Source: Flavisphingopyxis sp963800335 (lineage in GTDB: Bacteria > Pseudomonadota > Alphaproteobacteria > Sphingomonadales > Sphingomonadaceae). Taken from it: 64,000 bases of DNA. The stretch spans positions 806,001-870,000 of the forward strand of contig CAWDAN010000001.1 of assembly GCA_963800335.1 (NCBI GenBank), written 5' to 3'. Under the pieces are notes generated by a model. That model saw only the letters and a list, made by a program, of their open reading frames with translations, was not told where the DNA came from and did not search any database. This document shows, piece by piece, positions 53,097 through 62,007 of this stretch (position 1 is the stretch's first letter; every line of letters starts with the position of its first letter). A program made the position numbers and the translations under genes.

Positions 53097-53915
53097 TTGA
53101 ACAAATTCGATATGGGCGCGGCGTGGAATGCTGCCGCCGTGGCTGATCGCTTTCTGCCAACAAGGAATCGTTGCTCGTGCTCGGTGGGCTGCTGCTGGCT
53201 GTCCCGTACGCATTCCTTTTTGTAACGTTTTCTCAGTCGGATTTCCTGTCTCAGTTTCGACCTGAAATGACGGCTATGGAACTCATTAGCGTGCTTGGAT
53301 CGCTGATATGGATCGGTCTGGCAATCTATCTGATCGCGGAAATTGGATCGCTCGCGATCACTCGATTGCTCCTCGCTTCGGGCGGTACAACAGTTGGTGA
53401 AGCACTAAAATTTGCACTTATTCTCGTCCTGATCAGCATCGCTGCAAATATCATCATTGCGCTCGGTATCAGCTGCCGACAATTGCTCGCGGAAACGATC
53501 TTCCCTGATAATGCAGTCGTATCGTTGATTATCGGCCTGACTATGCTCGCGCTATCTCTGTACCTAAATTCTGGTCGATTTGCCGCTGCCATTCCGGCAA
53601 TCGCGGCGAAGGAAATTCGCAATCCATTGCGGGCGCTCCAAGGCGAGCTGGGACGTGACCGATGCGAACGGCTGGCGAGTTGCTTTGTTCGTGATCCTCA
53701 CGACGTTTCTACTTGTGCTCACGCTCGGATTAGCTGCCCTCATAATCGCCCTTATCCTTGCCGTATTACCAACAGCTGTAGGAGGAGTGCTTCTGTGGAT
53801 CCCGGTCGGTTTTGCGGCAGCGGCAATCACGGTCATCAACCTCGCAATTAGGGCTTCGATTTATCGCCAGCTTTGCGGGGGATGGACCGCAGGGCTTAGT
53901 GAAGAGTTTTCGTGA
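53097..53915 (+). CDS. Membrane protein, unknown, with two frameshifts
   Basis: From a TTG at 53097 (or ATG 53112) the N-terminus reads NKFDMGAAWNAAA. After about 53131-53160 the frame shifts (one base missing) to ANKESLLVLGGLLLAVPYAFLFV and on through several TM helices to AAKEIRNPLRAL. After the GG at 53642-53643 it shifts again (one base extra) to SWDVTDANGWRVALFVILTT and ends GGWTAGLSEEFS at 53915. Corrected length is about 272 residues with six TM helices. It has the same general plan as the next gene. AT content is higher than in its neighbours. Confidence 0.65.
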
Positions 53916-53972
53916 GATCGGACGGCCGATAACGACACGCCGGGTCGATCCGGCACACAGGGGGGAAACAAA

Positions 53973-54821
53973 ATGGAAAGACTAACGATCGGCGGCGCAT
54001 TTTCACGCACCTTTGCCTTCATGGCGCAGAACTGGCTGAGCATCATCTTGTGGATGGGGGGCGCGCTCGCGCTCATTATCGCGCTCGGCATGATGACGAT
54101 GGGCAACGCTTTCACCGCGATGGCAGCCTCGCCCGGCAACCTGGGCTCGTTCATCGGCCTTTTCGCCAGAATGGCACTGTTCGGCCTGGCTGCAACGGTG
54201 GTGCTCTATGCTGCCGGATTGATGATCTGGCGTGGCGGGCTCGTCCCCGGCAGCGCGGCGGGCGATGTCGGCTGGGCGATTGGTGCGGGCGCACTCTATG
54301 CGCTGGCGTATTTCGTTCTCATGATCGTCCTTTATATCGTGCTGATCATCGCGCTGCTCGTCTTCGGACTCATCTTCGCGGCGATTACCGGCGGCGCGGC
54401 CTTCACGCCCGCCGCAATCCAGAGCGGCGCGGTTGCTGGCGGCGTGTTGGTTGCGGTGGTGGCGATCTACCTGTTGTTCCTTCTCGCTATCATGTGGTTC
54501 CAGGCGCGGCTGTCGGTCGCGGGGCCGGTGATGGCCGCGCGCCGACTGCTCAACCCGATCACCGGAATCACCGAATCCTGGCGGCTGACCGGACCGTCGC
54601 AATGGCGGATCGTCGGTTTCACGCTCCTGATCAGTATCGTCATCGGCATCGCGGTCGTCGTTGCCGCGTGGATCGTTGGTACGCTGGTCGGCCAAGGGCC
54701 CGCCGCGCTGATCGCCGTCGCGGTGCTCGTCTATCTGCCTGCGCTGATCGTGTGGATGGCGATCCCGCCTGCGATTTATCGTGAGATCGTTCCCGCCGAC
54801 GATGCCGAAACCTTCGCCTGA
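53973..54821 (+). CDS. Multi-spanning membrane protein (GDPD-membrane-domain-like), unknown
   Basis: 282 residues from ATG 53973 with a strong GGGGGGA upstream site. Starts MERLTIGGAFSRTFAFMAQNW, then about six TM helices. The central block LARLSVAGPVMAARRLLNPITGITESWRLTGPSQWRIVGFTLL-type resembles the membrane domain found with some glycerophosphodiester phosphodiesterases. It is the second of two tandem genes with the same layout. Function unknown. Confidence 0.75.
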   Translation: MERLTIGGAFSRTFAFMAQNWLSIILWMGGALALIIALGMMTMGNAFTAMAASPGNLGSFIGLFARMALFGLAATVVLYAAGLMIWRGGLVPGSAAGDVGWAIGAGALYALAYFVLMIVLYIVLIIALLVFGLIFAAITGGAAFTPAAIQSGAVAGGVLVAVVAIYLLFLLAIMWFQARLSVAGPVMAARRLLNPITGITESWRLTGPSQWRIVGFTLLISIVIGIAVVVAAWIVGTLVGQGPAALIAVAVLVYLPALIVWMAIPPAIYREIVPADDAETFA

Positions 54822-54839
54822 CGCCTTCGGCCTGCGCGC

Positions 54840-55433
54840 CTAGGTGATGATCGGCACCTGCGGCGCGGCATCGCGCGGCAGGTGGCCGGTCAGCCGCGGG
54901 TCGGCAAAGGTTTCGAGCGCGCGGGCAAACGCCGTGAAGCCGCTGGCGCGGTAAAAGGCGATCGCTGCCGGATGGTCGAGCGTGCAGCTATGGACCCAGA
55001 CCCGCGACACGCCCGGCCGCCACAACAGCGCCAGCGCGCGCGTCATCAGCCAGCGGCCGTGCCCCTGGCCGGTCAGGCTAGAGGCGAGACCGAGAAACGC
55101 GAGCTCGGCGGTCGCGCCTTCTCGAAAATCGAGTTCGAGCATGCCGACGTCGGCGCCCGCGGCATCGCGCACCGCGTAAATCTCGACCGCCGGGTTGCCG
55201 ATGATCGCGTCAAGCGCCGCGTCGTCGAGGACGAGCCGCGAGAACCACAGCCAGTCGGCCCCGACGAGGCGAAACAGCGCGCGATAGTCGTCGAGCGTAG
55301 GCGATTCGAGCCGGACGAGCGTGAGCGGCGATAGCGCTTTGGCAGCGGCGTCAGCTGCGGTGGCGGCGTTCGTCATCTCGAGCGAGGTGACGACCGCGGC
55401 GAGCATTCCCGGCGCGACCGGCGTCAGGCCCAT
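54840..55433 (-). CDS. GNAT family N-acetyltransferase
   Basis: 197 residues. The acetyl-CoA binding motif A is TGQGHGRWLMTRALALLWRPG; motif B includes HPAAIAFYRASGFTAFAR. The N-terminus (VAPGMLAAVVTSLEMT) is the lead seen in one group of alphaproteobacterial GNATs. Substrate not predictable. It lies seven bases after the hemF stop, on the same strand. Confidence 0.85.
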   Translation of the reverse strand: MGLTPVAPGMLAAVVTSLEMTNAATAADAAAKALSPLTLVRLESPTLDDYRALFRLVGADWLWFSRLVLDDAALDAIIGNPAVEIYAVRDAAGADVGMLELDFREGATAELAFLGLASSLTGQGHGRWLMTRALALLWRPGVSRVWVHSCTLDHPAAIAFYRASGFTAFARALETFADPRLTGHLPRDAAPQVPIIT

Positions 55434-55440
55434 GCCCGCC

Positions 55441-56304
55441 TCATTCCCAGATCGCCTCGGGCGGCAGGCTCATCAGGATCGCGTCGATATTGCCGCCGGT
55501 CTTGAGCCCGAACAGCGTTCCACGATCATAGACGAGGTTGAACTCGGCATAGCGACCGCGCCAGACGAGCATCCTGCGTCGGTCCTCGGGGGTGAACTCC
55601 TGCCCCATGCGGCGTCGCACGATCGCGGGATAGGCGTCGAGAAATGCCTCGCCGACCGCCTTGGAAAATGCGAGGTTGCGATCGAATGCGGGCTCATCGG
55701 CGCATTCGAGATGGTCGTAGAAAATTCCTCCGACGCCGCGCTGGACGCCGCGATGCGGGATATAGAAATAGTCTTCGGCCCATTTGGCATAGCGATCGTA
55801 GAGCTCGGGGCCGAACGGCGCGCACGCTGCGCGCAGCCGTGCATGAAAGGCGGCGGTATCGTCTTCGTAGGGGATCGGCGGGTTGAGGTCGGCGCCGCCG
55901 CCGAACCAGCGCTTGGTCGTAGCGAGGAAGCGCGTATTCATGTGCACCGCGGGAACGTGCGGATTGGCCATGTGAGCGACGAGGCTGATGCCAGTCGCGA
56001 AAAAGCGCGGATCTTCGTCGGCGCCGTTGATGCTGGCGGCAAATTCGGGGGCGAACTCGCCGCCGACGGTCGAGACGTTGACCCCGACCTTTTCGAACAC
56101 CTTGCCCTTCATCACGCCGCGCACGCCGCCGCCGCCGTCACCCGCGGCCATGCCCTCGGCCTCGCGGTCCCAGGCGCCGTATTCGAACGCGGCATCGCTT
56201 CCGGCTTCGCGTTCGATGCTCTCGAACTCGGCGCAGATCCGGTCGCGCAGCGATTCGAACCAGCTGCGCGCCTTGGCCTGTTGCGGGTCGAGCGTGAGCG
56301 TCAT
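55441..56304 (-). CDS. hemF: Oxygen-dependent coproporphyrinogen-III oxidase
   Basis: Decarboxylates coproporphyrinogen III in haem synthesis using O2. 287 residues from ATG 56304. Visible: GGGGVRGVMKGKVFEKVGVNVSTVGGEF, PHVPAVHMNTRFL, WFGGGADLNPP, and the strongly conserved WRGRYAEFNLVYDRGTLFGLKTGGNIDAILMSLPP region. It overlaps the trmL stop by four bases. Aerobic form; suggests an oxygen-using organism. Confidence 0.96.
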   Translation of the reverse strand: MTLTLDPQQAKARSWFESLRDRICAEFESIEREAGSDAAFEYGAWDREAEGMAAGDGGGGVRGVMKGKVFEKVGVNVSTVGGEFAPEFAASINGADEDPRFFATGISLVAHMANPHVPAVHMNTRFLATTKRWFGGGADLNPPIPYEDDTAAFHARLRAACAPFGPELYDRYAKWAEDYFYIPHRGVQRGVGGIFYDHLECADEPAFDRNLAFSKAVGEAFLDAYPAIVRRRMGQEFTPEDRRRMLVWRGRYAEFNLVYDRGTLFGLKTGGNIDAILMSLPPEAIWE

Positions 56305-56759
56305 TTTGGCAATCCTCCGGTCTGTCGAAGCGCTTCGGCGAGCGCGATGCCAGCGGCAACGCCGACATTCAAGGAACGCATACCCGCTGCCATCGGGATT
56401 CGCACCTGCAAGGCGACTTCCTCGTGCACGCTGGCCGGTACGCCGGCGCCTTCGGACCCCAGCAACAGCACGTCGGCGGAATCGAATGCGCTGGCATAGA
56501 GCGATTCGCCGCCCTGTGTCGTCAACAGGACGAGCCGGCGACCCTGTGCCTCGGCCCAGCCGTGGAATGCGGCCCAATCGGCATGACGCATGACCTCGAC
56601 CGCATCGGCATAATCCATCGCGGTGCGCCGAAATGCGTGCATCGAAAAGGGGAAGCCGCACGGTTCGATGATGTGGACTCGCGCCGAAAAACACGCGGCA
56701 GTGCGCAGCATCGCGCCGACATTGCCGGCGATGTCGGGCTGATAAAGGGCAATTTCCAT
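56301..56759 (-). CDS. trmL: tRNA (cytidine(34)-2'-O)-methyltransferase TrmL
   Basis: SPOUT methyltransferase acting on the wobble base of tRNA-Leu. 152 residues from ATG 56759 (MEIALYQPDIAGNVGAMLRTAACF); an ATG four codons upstream also fits. The knot region has LLLGSEGAGVPASVHE and VRIPMAAGMRSLNVGVAAGIALAEAL. Overlaps hemF. Confidence 0.92.
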   Translation of the reverse strand: MEIALYQPDIAGNVGAMLRTAACFSARVHIIEPCGFPFSMHAFRRTAMDYADAVEVMRHADWAAFHGWAEAQGRRLVLLTTQGGESLYASAFDSADVLLLGSEGAGVPASVHEEVALQVRIPMAAGMRSLNVGVAAGIALAEALRQTGGLPK

Positions 56760-56984
56760 GATGGTCGCCATAGCGCCACGGGGGCTAACGTGCGAGAGGA
56801 CTAAGCGGTAGGCCGGATACGGCAAATTCGCAGTTGGCAACCGCGGGTGCGGTCGCTATCACGCGGCCAAACCACCGCAGGGGGCGGTTTGGACGCGCTT
56901 CGGCGCCGCGCTGGACGATCCCCCTGTTCGACCAATGGCTAGACTCGATTTTTCGACGGCATTTTCGAAGGCAAGGGCCCTTAG

Positions 56985-57566
56985 ATGACAGCACCCGCAC
57001 CCAACGCCGGGATAGAAAGTCCGCACGACAGCGGCGTGACCGAAGACGGCGTGCGCCGCCGCGACTTCTTAAACATTGCCGCGGTGAGCTTTGCCGGCGT
57101 CGGTGCCGTTGCGGTCGTGTTCCCGCTGGTCAACCAGATGAACCCGAGCGCCGATGTGCTCGCCGAAGCGTCGATCGACGTCGACATCTCGGCAATCGAG
57201 CGCGGCCAGGCGATCAAGACCAGCTGGCGCAAGCAGCCGATCTTCATCCGCAACCTGACCGACAAGGAAATGGCCGAAGCGAACGCCGTCCCGCTGAGCG
57301 AACTGCGCGATCCGCAGACGCTCGCCGAACGGACCAAGCCGGGCAAGGAAAACTGGCTGATCACGCTTGGCGTCTGCACCCATCTCGGCTGCATTCCGCT
57401 CGGCGCGGCCGAAGGCGAGGACAAGGGCCCGTACGGCGGCTATTTCTGCCCCTGTCACGGATCGGCCTATGATACCGCGGCGCGCATCCGCAAGGGCCCC
57501 GCGCCGCTCAATCTCCAGGTGCCCGAATATGTTTTCGACACCGACACCAAAATCACGATCGGCTAA
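56985..57566 (+). CDS. petA: Ubiquinol-cytochrome c reductase iron-sulfur subunit (Rieske)
   Basis: Rieske subunit of complex III. 193 residues with a Tat-type N-terminus (VRRRDFLNIAAVSFAGVGAVAVVFPLV) that stays as membrane anchor. Cluster ligands are intact: CTHLGC and CPCHGS. The sequence RKGPAPLNLQVPEY lies near the end. First gene of petABC. Confidence 0.96.
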   Translation: MTAPAPNAGIESPHDSGVTEDGVRRRDFLNIAAVSFAGVGAVAVVFPLVNQMNPSADVLAEASIDVDISAIERGQAIKTSWRKQPIFIRNLTDKEMAEANAVPLSELRDPQTLAERTKPGKENWLITLGVCTHLGCIPLGAAEGEDKGPYGGYFCPCHGSAYDTAARIRKGPAPLNLQVPEYVFDTDTKITIG

Positions 57567-57577
57567 GGACAGGCATT

Positions 57578-58897
57578 ATGAGTTTTCCCTGGGCTGAAGA
57601 ATACAAGCCGAAATCGGGTTTCACGCAGTGGATGGACGAGCGGCTGCCGCTGCCGCGGCTGGTCTATGGCGCCGTCGGCGCGGGCTATCCGGTGCCGCGC
57701 AACCTCAACTATTTCTGGAATTTCGGCGTTCTGGCCGGTGTCGCACTGACGATCCAGATCGTCACCGGCATCGTCCTTGCGATGCATTACGCCGCCAATG
57801 CCGGTATCGCCTTCGACAGCGTCGAGCATATCATGCGCGACGTCAATTCGGGCTGGATGCTGCGCTACATGCACATGAACGGCGCCAGCTTCTTCTTTAT
57901 CGTCGTCTATATCCACATGTTCCGCGGCCTCTATTACGGGTCGTACAAGGCGCCGCGCGAGATGATCTGGCTGCTCGGCGTCGTCATCTTCCTGCTGATG
58001 ATGGCCACCGCATTCATGGGCTATGTCCTGCCATGGGGCCAGATGAGCTTCTGGGGTGCGCAGGTGATCACCGGCTTCTTCAGCGCGATCCCGATTGTCG
58101 GCGAGCCGATTCGCCAGCTGTTGCTGGGCGGTTTTGCGCCCGACAACGCTGCGCTCAACCGCTTTTTCTCGCTCCATTACCTGCTGCCGTTCGTTATTGC
58201 GGGCGTCATCATCCTGCACATCTGGGCGCTGCATATCCCCGGATCGAACAACCCGACCGGCGTCGATGTGAAGAGCGAGAGCGATACCGTCCCGTTCCAT
58301 CCCTATTATACCGCCAAGGATGGCTTCGGACTCGGCGTGTTCCTGATCGCGTTCGTCATCATGGCGTTCTTCCTGCCCAATTTCATGGGGCATCCCGACA
58401 ACTATATCCCGGCCAACCCGCTTTCGACGCCGGCGCACATCGTCCCCGAATGGTATTTCCTGCCGTTCTACGCGATCCTCAAATCGTTCACCGGCAACTT
58501 CCTGTGGATCCCGGCAAAGCTGTGGGGCGTGCTGGCGATGTTCGGTTCGATCCTGTTGCTGTTCTTCCTGCCGTGGCTCGACAAGTCGCCGGTGCGTTCG
58601 GCCAAGTATCGGCCGACCTACCGGACGTTCTTCTGGGTTCTCGTCGTCGACGTCATCATCCTGGGCTATCTCGGCCAGGCGCATCCGTCGAACTGGACGG
58701 TCCTCGCCAGCCAGATCTGCACCGCCTATTACTTCGCGCATTTCCTCATCATCGTGCCGATCCTGTCGCGCATCGAGACGACTTTGCCGATGCCCAATTC
58801 GATCACCGAGGCGGTGTTGTCGGGCGAAGCCGACGAGGCCCATCCGGTCGGCGTCAGCGCGACCAACCCCGCCCATCCCGAGCCGGCTAAGGCCTGA
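57578..58897 (+). CDS. petB: Ubiquinol-cytochrome c reductase cytochrome b
   Basis: 439 residues, eight TM helices, two haems b. Visible: GIVLAMHYAANAGIAFDSVEHIMRDVNSGW, histidines in MLRYMHMNGASFFFIVVYIHMFRGLYYGSY, FMGYVLPWGQMSFWGAQVI, and PEW quinone-site motif in PEWYFLPFYAIL. Lies 11 bp after petA. Confidence 0.97.
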   Translation: MSFPWAEEYKPKSGFTQWMDERLPLPRLVYGAVGAGYPVPRNLNYFWNFGVLAGVALTIQIVTGIVLAMHYAANAGIAFDSVEHIMRDVNSGWMLRYMHMNGASFFFIVVYIHMFRGLYYGSYKAPREMIWLLGVVIFLLMMATAFMGYVLPWGQMSFWGAQVITGFFSAIPIVGEPIRQLLLGGFAPDNAALNRFFSLHYLLPFVIAGVIILHIWALHIPGSNNPTGVDVKSESDTVPFHPYYTAKDGFGLGVFLIAFVIMAFFLPNFMGHPDNYIPANPLSTPAHIVPEWYFLPFYAILKSFTGNFLWIPAKLWGVLAMFGSILLLFFLPWLDKSPVRSAKYRPTYRTFFWVLVVDVIILGYLGQAHPSNWTVLASQICTAYYFAHFLIIVPILSRIETTLPMPNSITEAVLSGEADEAHPVGVSATNPAHPEPAKA

Positions 58898-58914
58898 CAG
58901 GAGCTGCTTTCCAC

Positions 58915-59757
58915 ATGGTTCGTTTTTTTGGCATAATCGTCGGCCTGGGCTTCGTTTCCGCGCTGATCTTCTCGATCATCGGTTCGCTTCCCTTCGAGGC
59001 GGCTGAGCGCTCGGCGGTCGAGGAATTCCACAAGGAGCCGCGCTCGCTTGCGCTTGCCAGCGACGGCGCGTTCGGCAAGTTCGATCGCAAACAACTGCAG
59101 CGCGGCCTGCAGGTCTATAACGAGGTCTGCTCGGCGTGCCATTCGCTGCGCCTCGTATCGTTCCGCGATATTGCCGCGCTCGGCTATAACGAAGGCCAGG
59201 TGAAGAGTTTTGCCGCGGCACACGAAGTGCCGAGCATCGATCCCGACACCGGTGAGGCATCGACGCGTCCGGGCCTGCCCAAGGACCATTTCCCGTCGCC
59301 CTATCCGAACGAGGTCGCCGCGCGGGCGGCCAACAACAACGCGCTGCCGCCCGATCTTTCGCTGATCACCAAGGCGCGTGAAGGTGGGGCTCCCTACATC
59401 TATTCACTGCTGACCGGCTTCCGCAATCCGGAAACCTATCGCAATGAAAAGGGCGAGGCGCTGCCGGCTGACAACAAGCCCGGCACCGGCCTTCATTTCA
59501 ACCCGTGGTTCGCCAACCTCAACCTCGCTATGGCTCCGCCGCTGACGAGCGAAGGCCAGGTGACCTATGGCCCCGAAAATCCGAAACCTACGGTCGACCA
59601 GATGGCCAAGGACGTTTCGGCGTTCCTCGTCTGGACTGCCGAACCGAAGCTCGAGAACCGGCGCGCGGTCGGCTGGGGTGCGCTCGGCTTCCTGCTGATC
59701 TTCACCGTGCTGACTTATCTGTCCTATCGCCAGATCTGGGCCGACAAGAAGCATTGA
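58915..59757 (+). CDS. petC: Ubiquinol-cytochrome c reductase cytochrome c1
   Basis: 280 residues. A signal/TM at 5-25, haem-binding CSACH in VYNEVCSACHSLRLV, axial Met region NLNLAMAPPL, and a C-terminal TM anchor (LGFLLIFTVLTYLSYRQIWADKK). Completes petABC, the bc1 complex of aerobic respiration. Confidence 0.96.
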   Translation: MVRFFGIIVGLGFVSALIFSIIGSLPFEAAERSAVEEFHKEPRSLALASDGAFGKFDRKQLQRGLQVYNEVCSACHSLRLVSFRDIAALGYNEGQVKSFAAAHEVPSIDPDTGEASTRPGLPKDHFPSPYPNEVAARAANNNALPPDLSLITKAREGGAPYIYSLLTGFRNPETYRNEKGEALPADNKPGTGLHFNPWFANLNLAMAPPLTSEGQVTYGPENPKPTVDQMAKDVSAFLVWTAEPKLENRRAVGWGALGFLLIFTVLTYLSYRQIWADKKH

Positions 59758-59809
59758 TCGGTCGCGCTGCCTGTGACGGGCGGCGCGACGTTCAACGACG
59801 GCTGCCGCA

Positions 59810-60358
59810 ATGATGGCTGACGACGATCTCGCCCGACTCGCCGCGCTGGTCCGCACGATTCCCGATTTTCCGCAGCCCGGTATCCAGTTTCGCGACATCA
59901 CGACGCTGATTGCCGATCAGCACGGCTTCGCGCTGGCGACCGACCTGCTCGCGATCCGTGCAGCACGCTATCGGCCCGATATCCTCGTCGCGGTCGAAGC
60001 GCGCGGGTTCATCTTTGCCGCCGCAATGGCGCGCGTGATGGGACTGGGCGTGGTGCTGGCGCGCAAGCCCGGCAAGCTGCCCGGGGCGGCGATCGGCGTC
60101 GATTACGCGCTCGAATATGGCAGCGACCGGCTCGAGATGCATGAGGGGATGCTGAGCGTTGGCCAGCGTACCGTGCTGGTCGATGACCTGCTCGCGACCG
60201 GCGGCACGCTGCTTGCGGCGGCCGAGCTGGTCGGCCGGACGGGGGCGATCGCCGCCGCTGCGCTGTGCGTGATCGACCTGCCTGATCTGGGCGGAGCGAA
60301 GCGCCTGGCCGATGCGGGCGTCCCGGTAGAGACGTTGATCGCTTTCGCCGGCGATTGA
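59810..60358 (+). CDS. apt: Adenine phosphoribosyltransferase
   Basis: Salvages adenine to AMP. 182 residues; ATG 59810 or the adjacent ATG 59813. Visible: RTIPDFPQPGIQFRDITTLI, EARGFIFAAAMA, the PRPP-binding VLVDDLLATGGTLLAAAEL. Follows petC in the same direction after 52 bp. Confidence 0.95.
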   Translation: MMADDDLARLAALVRTIPDFPQPGIQFRDITTLIADQHGFALATDLLAIRAARYRPDILVAVEARGFIFAAAMARVMGLGVVLARKPGKLPGAAIGVDYALEYGSDRLEMHEGMLSVGQRTVLVDDLLATGGTLLAAAELVGRTGAIAAAALCVIDLPDLGGAKRLADAGVPVETLIAFAGD

Positions 60359-60379
60359 ATAACCGCAGCGGTCGCTGGA

Positions 60380-61189
60380 TCAGAACGGCAGCCACTTCTG
60401 CTTTTCGCTGAAGCGCATATAGCCGACATTGACGCCAAGACGGGCACCGACGCCAAGGCGGATCGGGATCAGCACGACATCGCCGCGGCGCATGTAGCTC
60501 GCGGTGAAGCCACCGACCAGATAGGCCGCGCCTTCGCCTGCGGGGAAGCGCTTGTAGAGGTCCTGGCTGTCGTAGAGGTTGTAGACCAGCGTAAAGGTCT
60601 GCGACGCGTTGCCACCGGCGTCGAAGCCGATCGACGGGCCGGTCCAGTAGACGGTGCGTTCGCCCTCGACCTTGTGGAACAGCGTGCCCGATCCGTACCG
60701 CAGGCCGAGGACGAATGCGCCCGCCGCCTCGCGCCCTACGATATATCCGTTGGGACGGCCCTGTTTGGCTAAAATGTCTTCAATCATCGTCGCCAGACCC
60801 TGCGCGCCCTTGCCGAAAACGCCCTCGGCGGCACCGATCAGATCGTCTTCCTGATAGGTTTCGCTATCGCCGGGGGTTGGCGCATTGGCGGCGGGTGCGC
60901 TCGAAACCCAGCTATCCGACTCCGCCGTCTCCGTCTCGTTCGTAGCCGTTTCGTTCTGCGTCGGTTCAGCAGCCTGACCTTGATCCCAGTAGGTATCCTG
61001 CGAGTTGGTCGGCGGTGCGGGGTATGTTGGTTGCTGCGATACCGGAGCCTGGCCCGGCTGGTCGAGATCGGCGTCGATCACGTTGTTGGGATCGACAGTC
61101 GTGATCTGTGCAACTGCGGGCGTAGCAACGCTGGCTACGCCAATGCTCGATAACGCCAGCAAGGCGGCGGAAACTAGTGGTGCACGCAT
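60380..61189 (-). CDS. DUF1134 / EipA-family envelope protein
   Basis: 269 residues. Signal peptide ends AVAQ near residue 28, followed by a low-complexity region rich in Thr, Asn, Glu and Pro. The C-terminal 140 residues are the conserved domain: GYIVGREAAGAFVLGLRYGSGTLFHKVEG, TVYWTGPSIGFDAGGNASQTFTLVYNLYDSQDLYKRFPAGEGAAYLVGGFTASY and IRLGVGARLGVNVGYMRFS. Matches EipA of Brucella/Caulobacter, a periplasmic protein needed for envelope integrity. Convergent with apt. Confidence 0.88.
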   Translation of the reverse strand: MRAPLVSAALLALSSIGVASVATPAVAQITTVDPNNVIDADLDQPGQAPVSQQPTYPAPPTNSQDTYWDQGQAAEPTQNETATNETETAESDSWVSSAPAANAPTPGDSETYQEDDLIGAAEGVFGKGAQGLATMIEDILAKQGRPNGYIVGREAAGAFVLGLRYGSGTLFHKVEGERTVYWTGPSIGFDAGGNASQTFTLVYNLYDSQDLYKRFPAGEGAAYLVGGFTASYMRRGDVVLIPIRLGVGARLGVNVGYMRFSEKQKWLPF

Positions 61190-61408
61190 ATCAGCCCCCC
61201 AAAGGCTCTCGGTCGAAGGAATATCAAGCCATGATGCTGCGCCTGCGACAATGAATGCGCGGTGACTCGAGTCTGCAATGCGGCGAGGCGAGTCTAAAAC
61301 GGGCCGATCTGCGACTATCGATAACGCAGGCGGGTTTGCCGTTGCCAGTATCGGGAGCGCTGGTTATAGCGCCCGCCTGCCTTGCCGGTCCGTCCGGTAT
61401 GCACCGAT

Positions 61409-61501
61409 GGACACGTGGGTGAGTGGCTGAAACCAGCGGTTTGCTAAACCGCCGTACGGGTTAATTCCGTACCGAGGGTTCGAATCCCTCCGTGTCCGCC
61501 A
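61409..61501 (+). tRNA. tRNA-Ser (GCT anticodon)
   Basis: Class II tRNA with a seven-base perfect acceptor stem (GGACACG/CGTGTCC), discriminator G and encoded CCA at 61499-61501. The anticodon stem CGGTT/AACCG region has loop TTGCTAA, anticodon GCT (Ser, AGC/AGU). The long variable arm TACGGGTTAATTCCGTA and T-arm GGGTTCGAATCCC are clear. Confidence 0.97.
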
Positions 61502-61507
61502 TGAACA

Positions 61508-61530
61508 GGCCGCCGAAAGGCGGCCTTTTT
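61508..61530 (+). terminator. Rho-independent terminator after tRNA-Ser
   Basis: Seven-base perfect stem GGCCGCC/GGCGGCC with GAAA loop followed by five T (61526-61530), starting six bases after the tRNA end. Confidence 0.93.
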
Positions 61531-61734
61531 CATGGCACCGATGGCGGGGGAAAGAAGCCTGGGTTCGGATTCGCAGTGGCGCTGCCACGCAGACGGGCCA
61601 GCGCAGCGAGCCCAAGCCTCCGCGACGGACGAATCCTCGCTAAATCCGCCCCCGAAACCCGCATCCCAGATTGACTCATTAGGCTTGCACGGCCAATGCG
61701 GAGCCTCGCCTTCGCCTGGGTCCGCCCGTGCGAT

Positions 61735-61946
61735 TGGCGGCGCGGGAGAGAGGGCGGCGACGTCCTCACCGAAGGAGCAACCGCCCCGGAAACTCTCAGG
61801 TCCCAGGACCGCGCCGCGATGGCCCTGACCGGCCGGGCACTCTGGAAAGCGTCCTCCTTCGCCCTTCGGGCTTTGGCGGGCCACCGACGGTGTAAGCGGG
61901 TTTTGCGACTCGCCAAGCTCTCAGGTTTCAGCGACAGAGGGGGCCG
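61735..61946 (+). promoter_or_regulatory. Tandem glycine riboswitch ahead of gcvT
   Basis: Two glycine-aptamer-like units lie upstream of gcvT. The first has CGGGAGAGAGGG near 61743, CACCGAAGGAGCAACCGCCCC and AACTCTCAGG near 61791. The second has ACTCTGGAAAGCG near 61840, CCACCGACGGTGTAAGCGG and AAGCTCTCAGG near 61916. These are core motifs of the gcvT glycine riboswitch. Boundaries are approximate. Binding of glycine should turn on the glycine-cleavage operon. The 200 bp between the tRNA-Ser terminator and this element show no gene; a weak TTGACT -35-like box is at 61671. Confidence 0.9.
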
Positions 61947-62007
61947 GATAAACGTTTTCGCTCCGGCGGAATTGTGCGCCCGCGCCGCCCCCTTTGAAAG
62001 TGCCCCG

